A DNA stretch of 64,000 nt from Verrucomicrobiota bacterium (GTDB taxonomy: Bacteria; Verrucomicrobiota; Lentisphaeria; JABSQK01; JAJFLO01): the NCBI GenBank assembly GCA_021772675.1, contig JAJFLO010000188.1, positions 1 through 64,000 on the forward strand, given 5' to 3'. A program made the position numbers and the translations under genes. The notes under the pieces are model-generated. The model was not told the DNA's origin and did no database searches. It worked only from the letters and a program-made list of their open reading frames with translations. How positions within the stretch are numbered: position 1 is the stretch's first letter; the number at the start of each line of letters is the position of its first letter. Shown piece by piece: positions 59,301 through 63,537 of this stretch.

Positions 59301-61826
59301 AAAAAATCTACCAAAAGCTTCGCTGTGGATTCCGATGGATATATCAAAAGTGAGGCCATTGGCGCCATTATCTTGAAATCAGAAGAACAGGCGAATTATG
59401 ACCATGACCCTATCTACGCCACCATAAAAAGCGTAGGCGTTTGTCATGGAGGAAAAGCCCCTTTGAAATGGTACAGCCCCAATATCACCGGCCAAAAGTT
59501 AGCGATTGAAGAAGCCATAGCCGAATCCGGAATCGCCCCTGACACGATTACATATATTGAAGCGGAAGCGAATGGATCCCAGTTGGGCGATGCATCCGAA
59601 ATTATTGCGATTCAATCCGTGTATGGCGATTATTTGAAATCCAAAGATTCCGATGACAAAAAAGATGAAGCACATAGGATTCGTATTGGGTCACTTAAAC
59701 CATTAATTGGACATGCAGAGAACGCATCCACATTTACCGCGCTGGCTAAACTCATATGGTGTATGCAACACCATCGTATGCTTGGGGTACATGGCCTAGG
59801 CGATATAAATAAAAATATCGAATTGGAGAATAACTTCGAAATCCTGAAAAATGACGTGTCGTGGAATCGAATGCATAAGAATTCTGTTATCTTACCGCGA
59901 CGCGGAGCTATCCATTCACTTGGCATAGGTGGCGTAAATGCACATCTTATCCTTGAGGAATGGGATAATAATGACACCTTCCCCTTAGGCCACGAAATGC
60001 CAAGTGAAGGCTATGTTTTTATCTTTTCCGGGAAAACGGAAGCCAATTTACAAACCCTGGTAGAAAATTACATCTGTTTTTTTTCAAGATCAGTGAATCA
60101 AAAATCAAATCCCCGGGACCTATTGCGGATAGAATACACATTACAACACGGTCGAGAGGAAGAAAAATACCGATTAGCAGTTATTGCAAACACGCTGAAT
60201 GACTTGATCAATCATTTAACACGTTGGCGCAATGATTCGGTTGAGGATAAGGAGAATGTCTGTTGTTCAAATAATATGAACAACAAAACCTCTTCTTCCG
60301 AACAAGCATTACCGAAGCAAGACGATGTGAAACATAAGCTACAAAAATGGCTCAGCGAAAAGGCATTGGTTGATATTGCACGAGCATGGGCCCATGGACA
60401 TAAAGTAAATTGGGCAATGTTACATGATTCAAAGAAAATCCGCAAGATGAATTTACCGACAAGTTGTATGACCCCATCCTTTTGTTGGCATAATGGGATA
60501 GAAGATAAACCCATTCTAAAAATTACCCCTGAATCTATGGGTACAATCATGTTAACACCAAGATGGACCGAAAAGGCAATTGATGTAACATCCCCCTTAC
60601 CATTTTCATTCAGTCATAAGATCATTTTCTGTGATTGGCCGACAGAGAAGACCGATAAATTTGAAAAGGGTTTACAAGATATCGGTCAACCTAAAATATT
60701 GAAAGCATCATCCGATGAACTTTCGGCATGTTTTTTGACCTATGCCCAAGAAATTTTTCAAGTAGTGAGAGATATACTTTCATCCAAGCCAAAACAAAAG
60801 GTTTATGTTCAAGTCGTTTTGCCGAATGGTTTAGATCGCGTCTATCTTCATGGGCTAACGGGGTTAATGAAAACAGCGCGTCAAGAAAATTCGCATTTTA
60901 TAGGGCAAGTGATTGTCATGGGCATTAAGGTGTCAACTAAAGAGTGTATTTCCAGATTAAAAAATAATCTTCGCGAACCTAAAGACACCTTCATTCAGTA
61001 TATAGACGAAGAGCGTCGGGTACAAGGTTGGTCTGAGATTACTGGAATGCATTTACTCGCCCCAAAAAGACAACCACCTATCATTTGGGAAAAAAGGGCT
61101 GTTGTTTTGATTACTGGCGGCGCTGGGAGTTTAGGGTTAATTTTTGCTAAAGAGATCGCTCAAAAGGCAAAACAGGCGACACTCATTTTAACGGGCCGAT
61201 CTGCGATTGCGCCGTCAATACAAAGAGAGATTACCCAATTAGAATCATGGGGAGCCACTGTGGCCTATATCCAAGCTGATATCAGTAAAAAAACGAATGT
61301 TGATCAGCTAATTGGGACAATTCAAAAAAAATATGGATCATTGACGGATATCATTCACAGCGCAGGTGTTATTCAGGATAGTTACATCATTAAGAAATCT
61401 CTTGACGACGTTGATGCAGTACTGAAAGCAAAGGTCTCGGCATTATGCCATCTTGATGAGGCAACAAAAGCGATGAACCTAAACTCTATTATTCTTTTTT
61501 CGTCTTTGGCTGGAGCATTTGGTAATGCTGGTCAGGCAGACTATGCGATGGGCAATGCATTTATGGACGCTTATGCGATTTATCGCAATCAGTTGGTCGT
61601 ATTGAAAAAGAGACACGGACGAACTCTGTCCATTAATTGGCCGTTCTGGGCCAATGGCGGCATGCAGCTTGATAATCCATCCATAAGTCTGATGCAACAG
61701 AGGTTTCACATGCTCCCTTTGCCTAAAGAGATCGGTATTAAAGTGTTAGAACAAAGTATTCTGTGTTCTGAATCGCAGATTTTAGTTATGTATGGAATGG
61801 TCAACGACATGAGAACATTGTTTTAG
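39894..61826 (+). CDS. PKS 5: MT-ACP plus five and a half further modules
   Basis: A 7310-residue PKS. I choose ATG 39894, seven bases after the previous stop and behind GAGAG; the frame is open further upstream but only over the preceding gene. Domains: C-methyltransferase (about 60-345; GCGHG 150-154)-ACP (Ser450); KS7-DH-KR-ACP (Cys685, His820, DH His1165, KR Tyr1793, Ser1946); KS8-DH*-ACP-ACP-ER (Cys2219, His2354, Gln2707 for DH His, Ser3079, Ser3212, ER about 3350-3690); KS9-DH-KR-ACP (Cys3892, His4027, DH His4364, KR Tyr4954, Ser5107); KS10-DH-ACP (Cys5379, His5514, DH His5861, Ser6167); KS11-KR (Cys6422; Glu6558 for the HGTGT His; KR Tyr7217). All three KRs carry the Asp of the B-type motif (VIHDNF, VIRDNF, VIQDSY). 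There is no terminal ACP or thioesterase; a free ACP gene follows 231 bp later. Confidence 0.95.
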   Translation: MDNKIKFLYSQIKERKISHDDAARQFKLLETERNQKINSASNLRDEQKTGYESKVKKDRDTISYNQESVNMAAEFYTISAKDKSNEFQEEYLTFGPLEEKIPGFSMSRVFLNPEKFPDEMEFIREKQIEMRQVLFCKEDFNHIKTAFDFGCGHGTDVIQIAALYPHIQMHGFTITQAQAILGNERIARMNLGSQAAIFHKDSSKDRFPARYDVIFGIEVSCHIRNKDELFQNIASSLNEEGHVLLMDFISNLKGPIVDPNIEISIPTSQAWIDILSKHHLMIDEIIDVSPQVANFLYDPECEQNVKEFPKVTQDSFRNFANCSLSLENGWISYCLIKLSKDNKRSESMLRAYNAGKLSNPTPYPEAFEQMLHRKYVPYPKGKRQLEEHALAQVSDSMENNLKSTLSIRDSSQHDVQEIRANLTDIFINILGFEAIEFETLNTFQELGITSVNAVELVEGINTTFRLSLPTSVVFECSTLDALAKIIVDSRPDNQPREHTIKKYVTNIEDNRQETTIKRIQATESSNKIAIIGISCRCAGANGPEEFWELVSQGKDCIQDISNRNWLDFFRLNSPNVIPGRYGAIDDLEEFDPLFFHISPKEAETMDVTHRLFLEESYKALEDSGYSPLSLREQQVGTFLGTMGSMTSTPDYSHFSMLGSETSILASRLAYCLDLKGPAMAINTSCSSSLVAIDLASQQLKNRQIDLAFAGGITVYTHPGAFISMNNAGMLSPTGICRPFDNAADGIVVGDGVGIVILKRLQDAIQDGDQIYGVIRGSRTNQDGQTSGITVPSFLAQSQLEESLYRENQICVEDIQYIETHGTATKLGDPVEVDALNHTFKKFTSQKRFCAIGSLKANIGHTTAAAGVLSVIKVLLSLGYKKFPPSINFSECNEHINFEDSPFFVNTSLREWAVNAKGSRLAAVSSFGFSGTNAHMILEEYQEPSLVKNKSYRPHETYIIVLSAKNEEQLKEYANKLLIFFTDHGFRHGGSSTLTTDHLQDIAYTLQVGREAMEERMALIVGSIKDLEEKLHEFLKGQKNIKNLYRGQTKRIDNTVEVFAADEDLQKAVDEWISKGKYAKLLDFWVKGLIFDWNKLYGNNKPRRMSLPTYPFARELYPVPQIDAKANDSTSPTTIIHPLLHRNTSNISQQRFSSTFTGQEFFFADHVLNGQKVLPEVTYLEMVRAAVKEGVNVLAEGKVSIQLKNIIWAKPIVVNSQPKEVHIGLFPDENEQILYEIYTETDVSTPLVHGQGVAVFRSQDKAAHPDLPTLKKQINTSRLSSGQCYEYFTAMGIDYGPGHQSIQYLSIGSNQVLAKLSLPSSVLQTQDQFVMHPSIMDGAFQSILGLIVSNPEREVRDQKRFLPLAVEELDIYTSCTSSIWVWIRYCNGRSTGENVQMLDIDLYNDLGKLCVRMKGVSLKIYNRDAQEVSGDKVEGTPAPTSHLSNSGISPGPEAFSDSPQVMDGSLMFHPHWIDQSISAETTAVHYSQHLVLLCEINQLSNKSLKIEMNGVRFLILQCKQENIEKRFQAYANQVFEEIQHLLQTQSKNNGKILIQLVVPNGEEGRLFVGLAGLLKTAQLENPKLIGQLIEVEFGEDPASLVKQLKEDGRCPGNHSIRYQDGKRWITTWKEIETSQEPKNIPWKNQGIYLITGGAGGLGLIFAKEIASKTRNSILILTGRSNLNQEKKDQVNALKNFGARIEYRRIDVTQSKAATSLIQSIVKDFGGLNGIIHSAGVIHDNFILKKTKQEIVRVLAPKVSGLVTLDQTSKDINLDFFILCSSIAGCLGNPGQADYATANAFMDGYAHYRNSLVASKKRQGQTLSINWPLWKEGGMQVNEEIRNVMRQNMGLNVMETPVGLRALYQGLASRRDQVVVMVGDIIRIKEHFLDTAANIALPQENQSIPQPDLILLQEKTLYRLKVLLSEHVKLDVVKIDGDNPLENYGIDSVIITQLNQKLSDIFGALLPKTLFFEHRNLQTLAEYLISEYPQACLQWTGLEEPLKPKPIISSIPLPVSDELPVLTTLQTRQRSPRRLTVTEPSAKAREHIAIIGISGRYPQAKTLDKYWQNLKKSITCISEIPEDRWSLEDFFEPDQEEAEKQGKSYSKWGGFLEGIADFDPLFFNISPREAAVMDPQERLFIQSSWEVLEDAGYTRERLTTDYNSQVGVFAGITKTGFELYGPELWRQGEQLHLRTSFSSVANRISYLLNLQGPSMPIDTMCSSSLTAIYEACEHIHHGACEMAIAGGVNLYLHPSSYIELCAYKMLAPDGNCKSFADGGNGFVPGEGVGVVLLKRLSKAIQDQDQIHAVIIGASINHGGKTNGYTVPNPTAQSKVIRDTLDKAGVDARAVSFIEAHGTGTALGDPIEITGLAQAFRKDTQDTAYCAIGSVKSNIGHLEAAAGIAGLTKIVLQMKHQIFVPSLLHGRKLNPMINFAETPFMLQQELGEWKRPLIEIDGVSKEYPRIAGISSFGAGGSNAHVILQEYEQPQSVENRSNQSDLSDKSHQTYLIILSAKNEDRLREIAKNLHEFILHPSSFILSELAYTLQVGREAMEERLGFIVNSIEELKDKLHGFLEGQNDIEDLYRGQIKHNRGTLGVFAIDEDLQQAVDNWIAKRKYVKLLNLWVKGLIIDWNKLYGENKPCRISLPTYPFLGKRYWIPKFTTPPAADTITSSVSSFIHPLLHKNTSDFSEQRFSSTFTGHEFFLEDQVVKGLKILPGVACLEMARVAVQKALGALLDRQAGILLKNVVWGQPIAVNSHPKEVHIKLLSECNGDITYEIFSESEKADAKCIVHNQGRAQQSPVSENSSLDIPALLAECSQSRLNSSQCYEACKAMGIDYGPGHQAIKEIYIGNNRALVKLSLPSHLSKTRGQFVLHPSLVNGALQSIIGLNTTNQGSGTENRGPVLPLTLQELHILSRTSTLIWALVQSNKRDQEQKLDLELCDDQGTVCVRMKGLVCHESLHSSITTRHSLQPTIVAESVFSNKTDKPTTVSLQFLSDDKSLSTNPDGQSRQPITLSSTNLSLSQPRIDDNSNPPMSVNSSITVELLQDELATTLAKALYMERNEVDPDRPFIDLGMDSIVGVEWIKTINKKYETQIPTTKTYDYPTINEFAEFLKKELNKQSKQPLRDSVIQCLSSAPDDQNQQPITLSSTNLTLSQPEIDDNSNPPMSVNSSITVELLQDELATTLAKALYMERNEVDLERQFIDLGMDSIVGVEWIKTINKKYETKIPATKTYDYPTIREFAEFLKKELNKQGKQFVSRPEISETNQSSSKVALEPIELPSSDLHQITGISTPTLSSFNLTKKQHFLPQISSHNYAQGEHRQRQLKKDTEKKEGDVVKQHQEDLSRLGTSYGLVLSTVHSLKELSLSQWAISEPNQDEVTIQVKASAINFPDTMCVRGLYPTMPDYPFVPGFEVSGVVARKGSQVSEIDIGDEVIALTGKQLGGHASHVNVPIRNIVQKPKNVSFEEACSLPVVFGTVNYAFELAKLAPKEHVLIQTATGGCGLAALQLAHLKECVCYATSSRQEKLDILRKFEIPHVFNYKTSDFDREIKRITKNRGIDVVLNMLSGDGIQKGLNCLGPSGRYLELAVHALKTSQALDLSKLVRNQSIYSIDLRQLSFEKKGLGKEMLKQMKFMIESEQIVPIVSRIYPIHQIREALEYVGQGKHIGKVVISHTNHKMIDCLDHCLQRLLEHKRICKQRHPAITTTTSAINGQKKKQTQEGIAIIGMSGQFPKSKTLAEFWDNLAQGKDCISEIPTTRWSIDQYYDPDAITSGKIDCKWMGVLEDVDCFDPLFFNISPAEAALMDPQQRLFLENCWHCIEDSGISPAALSGSRCGVFAGCGPNEFGQFVNGQELNAQALLGGAASILPARISYILNLKGPSLSIDTSCSSSLVAIGEACNSLQLQTCDLALAGGVSVLSGPNLHIMTTNAGMLSKDGRCFTFDERANGFVPGEGVGIILLKRLSDAIHDRDPIYGVIKGWGVNQDGKTNGITAPSVNSQISLEKEVYERFNINPETISLVEAHGTGTKLGDPIEVEALIESFQSYTRKKNYCALGSVKSNTGHLLAAAGIAGIIKVLLALRHRMLPPTINFETLNSHITLENSPFYINTEIRPWKIPEDATRRASVSSFGFSGTNAHLVIEEWLAPPVGDSSYKTYIIVLSAKNKERLREVVKNLLDFTNHKILNQKSEILNLSDLAYTLQVGRKAMEERLALIVESVHELGEKLKGFMEGKEAIEELYRGQVKRNNESLTDFTADEDIAKTIDAWMAKGKYGKLLRLWVKGLNFDWNSLYGNSKPRRISLPAYPFAREHYPVHQIDANPNNSTSPSTIIHPLLQQNTSNLSEQRFSSTFTGQEFFLADHVVQGQKVLPKFAYLEMARAAVEQAAGSLADDQTEIQLKNVIWAQPIITNGHAQAVHIGLCPEEKGQIRYEIYTEVENREEEPVIHCQGIATLNTSEKLPPLDLPGLRATMDQGHLNSKQCYDAFKTPDIDYSSGHQCLESVYIGKNQVLAKLSMSSSILETQDQYVLHPNLMNSALQASINLEQSNNLYLPFALESLDIIGKCTASMWAWIRYSNGNASTEKAQKLDIDLYGDQGTICLRMKGLSSRVFEREATSTGILGTLTCQPIWKEKAIPQKANSPEYSQHLVMLCEIDPLDIDRSERTANTTSNDWVRMHSESKDLAKRYQDISIQVFETIRGILEKMPKGNILIQILIPSKIEEQVFSGLSGLLKTAHLENPKILEQLIIVDPGETEEELHEKLKENSRCPEDTQIRYRKGQRQVLFWKDIPVTEEVAQIPWKMGGVYLITGGAGGIGMIFAKEIARSTKDSTLILTGRSRLSREKQIQLKELEALGAQTKYMQCDVTRKETVVNLIQSVQEKFGNLHGIIHSAGVIRDNFILKKTTQELKEVLAPKVAGLVNVDQASRDLPLDFFVLFSSLAGPLGNIGQADYACANAFMDGYARYRNDLVATNQRQGRTLSINWPLWKEGGMQVDETNENMMRQSMGMIAMQTPTGIRAFYQSLGAKKDQVIVIEGDLTRLRKLVSEVPSAVNSLSTKASIQGVDLKLLRQKTLNNLKGLFGETIKLSMAKIDAEESLESYGIDSIMITRLNQKLELIFREISKTLFFEYQTLAALADYFIGEYPQECMAWSKLELPVSSRPEAPSAAGIFNHEVPKITSLRSRNGREGRFSLQDPSERVQDLIAIIGISGRYPQAKNLEEYWKNLETGKDCITEIPEGRWSMEGFFHPDPDEAVAQDKSYSKWGGFVEGFADFDPLFFNISPKEAMNMDPQERLFIESCWEVLEDAGYTKERLADQFDGRVGVFAGITKTGFNLYGPDLRNQGEKIYPNTSFSSVANRISYLLNLQGPSMPIDTMCSSSLTAIHEACEHLHRYECEAAIAGGVNLYLHPTSYIELSALRMLSVNGQCKSFGEGSNGFVPGEGVGVVFLKRLSQAITDQDHIYAVIRGTGINHGGKTNGFTVPNPNAQSKLISETLDKAGINARTIGYIEAHGTGTELGDPIEISGLTQAFCKDTQDTQFCAIGSAKSNLGHLESAAGIAGVTKVLLQLKHKKIVQSLHAKELNPNINFAKTPFVVQQKLGEWNRPILEIAGETREYPRRAGISSFGAGGSNAHVILEEYEAQPPVKYRSNQSDKSDQTYLIILSAKNEDRLREIAKNLHEFILHHSSFILSELAYTLQVGREPMEERLGFTVGSVHELTKKLQSFIEGQDNIENLYRGQVKRHKEMLAVFRDDEELQEGVDKWIQHKKYEKLLDLWVKGLTLDWNKFYGDRKPSRISLPSYPFAQERYWVAGGGNPISVVRNLKSEVIHPLLHKNTSNLSEQRFSSTFTSQEFFFADHIVKGQKVILGVAYLEMARAAVEQAAEFSSHIQGIRLKNIVWAQPIEVNSHAKEVHIGLFAEGNSQIMFEIYTEPEHSEGECVIHSQGVATLISSNEAPPLDLADLQAKMNKGHSNAEQGYSVFKASASDCSSGHQCVKELYTGPEQVLAKLTLPSSVAETLDKFVLHPGIMDSVLQASIGLVIHNPEPVINNPKPILPFALDELEITGASTASMWAWIRRSDDNPVGEKRQKLDIDLCDDQGTICTSLKGITVQLLNVEKEISAGGNRGIRIDIDHYLTQLIFKHLKVPDDVIKMDIELEDYGIDSVSAATMVHEIKQKFSNIPQSLFLEYKTLGEIKSFIMENNVGTTRLSDVHEKHTVNGQEDNPFDIKQSLKSIRNSKNASGKRISKRVSHCNISIIGMAGQFPGAGNIDEFWDNLATGKVTVLRLPENRMRLMNLSKDDLPEAEEIFGGYLDNIEYFDYKLFKIPFDEAKAMDPQLRKLIEVIWQAILNAGSTVHEFRKEKTGLFVTTKGHSGYGEIVVEKENKHDRYSVESPSLYANRISNILNIKGPSELVETGCSSFLVAIKHAITAIRDGRCKQAIVAAAELSLSPHEFRSKDTIGLYSTKKSTKSFAVDSDGYIKSEAIGAIILKSEEQANYDHDPIYATIKSVGVCHGGKAPLKWYSPNITGQKLAIEEAIAESGIAPDTITYIEAEANGSQLGDASEIIAIQSVYGDYLKSKDSDDKKDEAHRIRIGSLKPLIGHAENASTFTALAKLIWCMQHHRMLGVHGLGDINKNIELENNFEILKNDVSWNRMHKNSVILPRRGAIHSLGIGGVNAHLILEEWDNNDTFPLGHEMPSEGYVFIFSGKTEANLQTLVENYICFFSRSVNQKSNPRDLLRIEYTLQHGREEEKYRLAVIANTLNDLINHLTRWRNDSVEDKENVCCSNNMNNKTSSSEQALPKQDDVKHKLQKWLSEKALVDIARAWAHGHKVNWAMLHDSKKIRKMNLPTSCMTPSFCWHNGIEDKPILKITPESMGTIMLTPRWTEKAIDVTSPLPFSFSHKIIFCDWPTEKTDKFEKGLQDIGQPKILKASSDELSACFLTYAQEIFQVVRDILSSKPKQKVYVQVVLPNGLDRVYLHGLTGLMKTARQENSHFIGQVIVMGIKVSTKECISRLKNNLREPKDTFIQYIDEERRVQGWSEITGMHLLAPKRQPPIIWEKRAVVLITGGAGSLGLIFAKEIAQKAKQATLILTGRSAIAPSIQREITQLESWGATVAYIQADISKKTNVDQLIGTIQKKYGSLTDIIHSAGVIQDSYIIKKSLDDVDAVLKAKVSALCHLDEATKAMNLNSIILFSSLAGAFGNAGQADYAMGNAFMDAYAIYRNQLVVLKKRHGRTLSINWPFWANGGMQLDNPSISLMQQRFHMLPLPKEIGIKVLEQSILCSESQILVMYGMVNDMRTLF
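41470..45870 (+). other. Module 9: KS7-DH-KR-ACP, fully active set
   Basis: KS7 has NTSCSSS, ETHGTAT and NIGHTTAAAG. The DH is the only one in the window with an intact core: ADHVLNGQKVLP, DYGPGHQ and MDGAFQ. The KR is B-type with ADYATANAF. An alpha,beta double bond is expected. ACP ENYGIDS (Ser1946). Confidence 0.85.
42826..42890 (+). repeat. Hairpin-forming insert in the post-KS7 linker
   Basis: The loop filled by word repeats in other modules here holds TCCGCCACGGCGGA (about 42848-42861), a perfect 6-bp inverted repeat around AC, encoding the Gly-rich stretch FRHGGSS. It is GC-richer than its surroundings. Confidence 0.45.
47355..47515 (+). repeat. Two repeat families inside the post-KS8 linker
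   Basis: First a GGTCCAATCAGTCCGATC-like run (encoding RSNQSDLSDKSHQT) ahead of YLIILSAK. Then CATCCTTCATCCTTCATCC (encoding FILHPSSFIL) ahead of LAYTLQ. The same pair recurs after KS10. Confidence 0.7.
48911..49666 (+). repeat. 399-bp tandem duplication of a beta-branching ACP
   Basis: Copies lie at about 48911-49267 and 49310-49666 with an exact 399-bp period between the modified serine codons. Both include the linker words SSTNL and DDNSNPPMSVNSSIT and the whole ACP. The DNA is nearly identical. Confidence 0.92.
51063..55340 (+). other. Module 11: KS9-DH?-KR-ACP
   Basis: KS9 is complete (DTSCSSS, EAHGTGT, SNTGHLLAAAG). The DH keeps ADHVVQGQKVLP (His4364) but has Asn4537 for the catalytic Asp, and IDYSSGHQ in place of IDYGPGHQ, so dehydration is doubtful. 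The KR is B-type with ADYACANAF. ACP ESYGIDS (Ser5107). Confidence 0.8.
52345..52495 (+). repeat. Word-like repeats inside the post-KS9 linker
   Basis: AGCTCGTATAAGACTTATAT near 52362 (SSYKTYI) and AAATCTTAAATCAAAAATC near 52449 (KILNQKSEIL) fall at the same two loop positions as in the other modules. The second is related to the post-KS5 AATCCTAAATC words. Confidence 0.55.
55500..58510 (+). other. Module 12: KS10-DH-ACP
   Basis: KS10 is complete. The DH has His5861 and its Asp (MDSVLQ) but Leu5870 replaces the Pro of HxxxGxxxxP. There is no KR; the next, non-elongating module has one. This KS-DH-ACP / KS0-KR arrangement resembles the dehydrating bimodules known in trans-AT PKSs. ACP EDYGIDS (Ser6167). 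Confidence 0.78.
56830..56990 (+). repeat. Two repeat families inside the post-KS10 linker
   Basis: A GGTCCAATCAGTCTGATAAG run (RSNQSDKSDQT) and CATCCTTCATCATTCATCC (FILHHSSFIL) match the post-KS8 pair almost word for word, including the flanking coding sequence NEDRLREIAKNLHEF. Confidence 0.7.
58659..61826 (+). other. Module 13: non-elongating KS11-KR without its own ACP
   Basis: KS11 keeps ETGCSSF (Cys6422) and LIGHAENAS, but the HGTGT segment reads EANGS. Its N-terminal half is divergent (MDPQLRKL for MDPQQRLF). The KR is B-type with ADYAMGNAF (Tyr7217). The protein stops after the KR, so the carrier must come in trans. Confidence 0.78.
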
Positions 61827-62057
61827 ATCTTCCGGGAGTGAAATCAGTGAACGTGGCCTTGAACTACGCACCGTTGTGGCAGTAAGACTACTGACTAGGT
61901 TTTTTAAAGAGGGCGATAACAAATTGAAGCAAGTTAGACAAACGTCGAGAATTTCTCGTCAAATTCAACGACATAACATTCAAAATACAAAAAAACGTTA
62001 GCGAACTTTCCGTTTGTGGAAGCGCTATAAACATTAACAAATTAGAAGGAGTTTTTT
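61827..62057. other. Gap between the last PKS and the free ACP gene
   Basis: 231 bp without a recognisable gene or clear terminator hairpin. This is much longer than the gaps between the megasynthase genes, so the downstream genes may have their own promoter, though none is obvious. A strong AGAAGGAG at 62044-62051 serves the ACP gene. Confidence 0.45.
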
Positions 62058-62327
62058 ATGGACGAACTTGATGAACAGTTACAGACATATCTTGTGGCTA
62101 AGTCGGCAGAAATATTAAAGTGTGATCAATCTGTAATTATTTGGGAAAATGATATCGATGAATATGGATTTACATCTATGGAAACGAACCAACTTTGTCT
62201 TGAATTAAACGAACATTTTTCCATTGCCATTCAGCCGGCTCTCTTTCTGGAGGTCACCTCTTTAGAGGAGTTAAGCAGGTACGTTAAAAAAAATTATTTT
62301 GAAGCTGTAGAAAATAAACTCTTATAA
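62058..62327 (+). CDS. Free-standing acyl carrier protein
   Basis: An 89-residue ACP: four-helix length, DEYGFTSMETNQL with the probable phosphopantetheine site Ser40, and a typical end (PALFLEVTSLEELSRYV). The start has AGAAGGAG six bases upstream. It follows a PKS that ends KS0-KR without a carrier, so it may complete that module. Other possibilities are the donor ACP of a beta-branching cassette lying further right, a carrier for the loading domains (which also lack one), or the carrier presenting substrate to the cupin enzyme encoded next. Family is certain, partner is not. Confidence 0.88.
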   Translation: MDELDEQLQTYLVAKSAEILKCDQSVIIWENDIDEYGFTSMETNQLCLELNEHFSIAIQPALFLEVTSLEELSRYVKKNYFEAVENKLL

Positions 62328-62352
62328 GATCAGATAATACAAAAGGAATATT

Positions 62353-63537
62353 ATGAATAATTATAGCCATCTTGATGATGATCAAAAAAGAATTCTTGAT
62401 AGTAAAAAATACCTATATTTAACAAAAGAAGAACAGGTCAATTTTCATTTTATGATGCAAACGCGACTTCGGATTAAGTCGCCCGACTTTATGGAGTCAT
62501 TTGAAAATGAGCTACTTAAAACGAAATTTGAACATTTTAAATCACAGTGCCCGGATTTTGAGTCCATTGATTATACAAAGTCTTTTATTAAACTGGAAAA
62601 ATTTGATTTTTCAGATATGAATCGGGAAAAATTTCAACGATTAATCAACGATCCCAAGAATCCTCCTATTGTCGTAAAGGGGATGCTCAACGATACGGTT
62701 TCAGCACAAAAATGGTCGCACGAATATTTAAGGGATCACTATAAAGATGTAGAGATTGTGGCGATTGAATATAGTGACTCTGATCCTCGATCCGAGAAGC
62801 AATTTAAACGTTTACAGTTATCGGACATTATCAATTCTCAATTAGATCAAAGGGCTAAAAAAAGCTACTATGTCAATAACTCAGCAGAAATATTTAACGA
62901 TTACCCTTATCTGATTGATGAGATTGGGGCAGATAAGGTTCTGGATCTATTTAAGGGACATTCAGTGAACAGTTTTAGCCAACTGTTCATTGGAAATCTA
63001 AAAACATGGGGTACAAATTGGCATCAAGGCAATGACCTTTCCTGTGCGTTAATGATCAATGGCGTTAAACGATGGATCTTTTTGGATCCTAAATTGATTT
63101 ATATCTTAAAACCTATATTAAACGGTCCTAATGGGATGGGAACCAAGTTTGACGTAAGATTTGACTTGGATTTCCATAAAATACATGACCCTTTATACGC
63201 CTATGCTCCAAAATTCATCGTTGATATCGAGCCGGGTGATGTAATTTTTTTCACCAAATATTGGGCTCATGCAGTCACCAATATGTCGCCATTGCAAATC
63301 ATGGTGAATATGCGTATGACGGAAGTGGATTTAGAAAGTATGCAAAAAGGGAATACGGCGCCCAATCGATTGCCCCTTTATGATAACATTTTAAACTCGG
63401 ATCCGGACTTCATAAAATTCAAATTTGAAATTTTTCAGAACTTAGGTAAAAAAACTAAAAAAGTAGGGGATAAATCGTACTTTTCCGGCATTTCAACAGC
63501 AAATAATGAAACCAGTAAGATTGGGAGCAACAAATGA
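62353..63537 (+). CDS. JmjC-like cupin (Fe/2-oxoglutarate oxygenase fold), altered metal triad
   Basis: A 394-residue protein. The core TNWHQGND, GVKRWIFLDP, IEPGDVIFF and WAHAVTNMS matches the cupin_8/JmjC fold of Fe(II)/2-oxoglutarate oxygenases such as FIH. The two histidines, His224 and His306, are 82 residues apart, close to FIH spacing. Aligned on GxK, the acidic ligand expected at position 226 (HxD) is Gly. An HxG triad is typical of Fe/2OG halogenases, but it may also mean a different ligand (Asp228 is near) or a non-catalytic cupin. AAGGAA precedes the ATG, and the stop overlaps the next start by ATGA. As part of the cluster it is probably a tailoring enzyme. Confidence 0.75.
   Translation: MNNYSHLDDDQKRILDSKKYLYLTKEEQVNFHFMMQTRLRIKSPDFMESFENELLKTKFEHFKSQCPDFESIDYTKSFIKLEKFDFSDMNREKFQRLINDPKNPPIVVKGMLNDTVSAQKWSHEYLRDHYKDVEIVAIEYSDSDPRSEKQFKRLQLSDIINSQLDQRAKKSYYVNNSAEIFNDYPYLIDEIGADKVLDLFKGHSVNSFSQLFIGNLKTWGTNWHQGNDLSCALMINGVKRWIFLDPKLIYILKPILNGPNGMGTKFDVRFDLDFHKIHDPLYAYAPKFIVDIEPGDVIFFTKYWAHAVTNMSPLQIMVNMRMTEVDLESMQKGNTAPNRLPLYDNILNSDPDFIKFKFEIFQNLGKKTKKVGDKSYFSGISTANNETSKIGSNK

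Noticed and set aside
61827..62057. Terminator or thioesterase remnant after the last PKS
   Set aside because: No GC-rich hairpin followed by T residues and no GxSxG-bearing frame was found.
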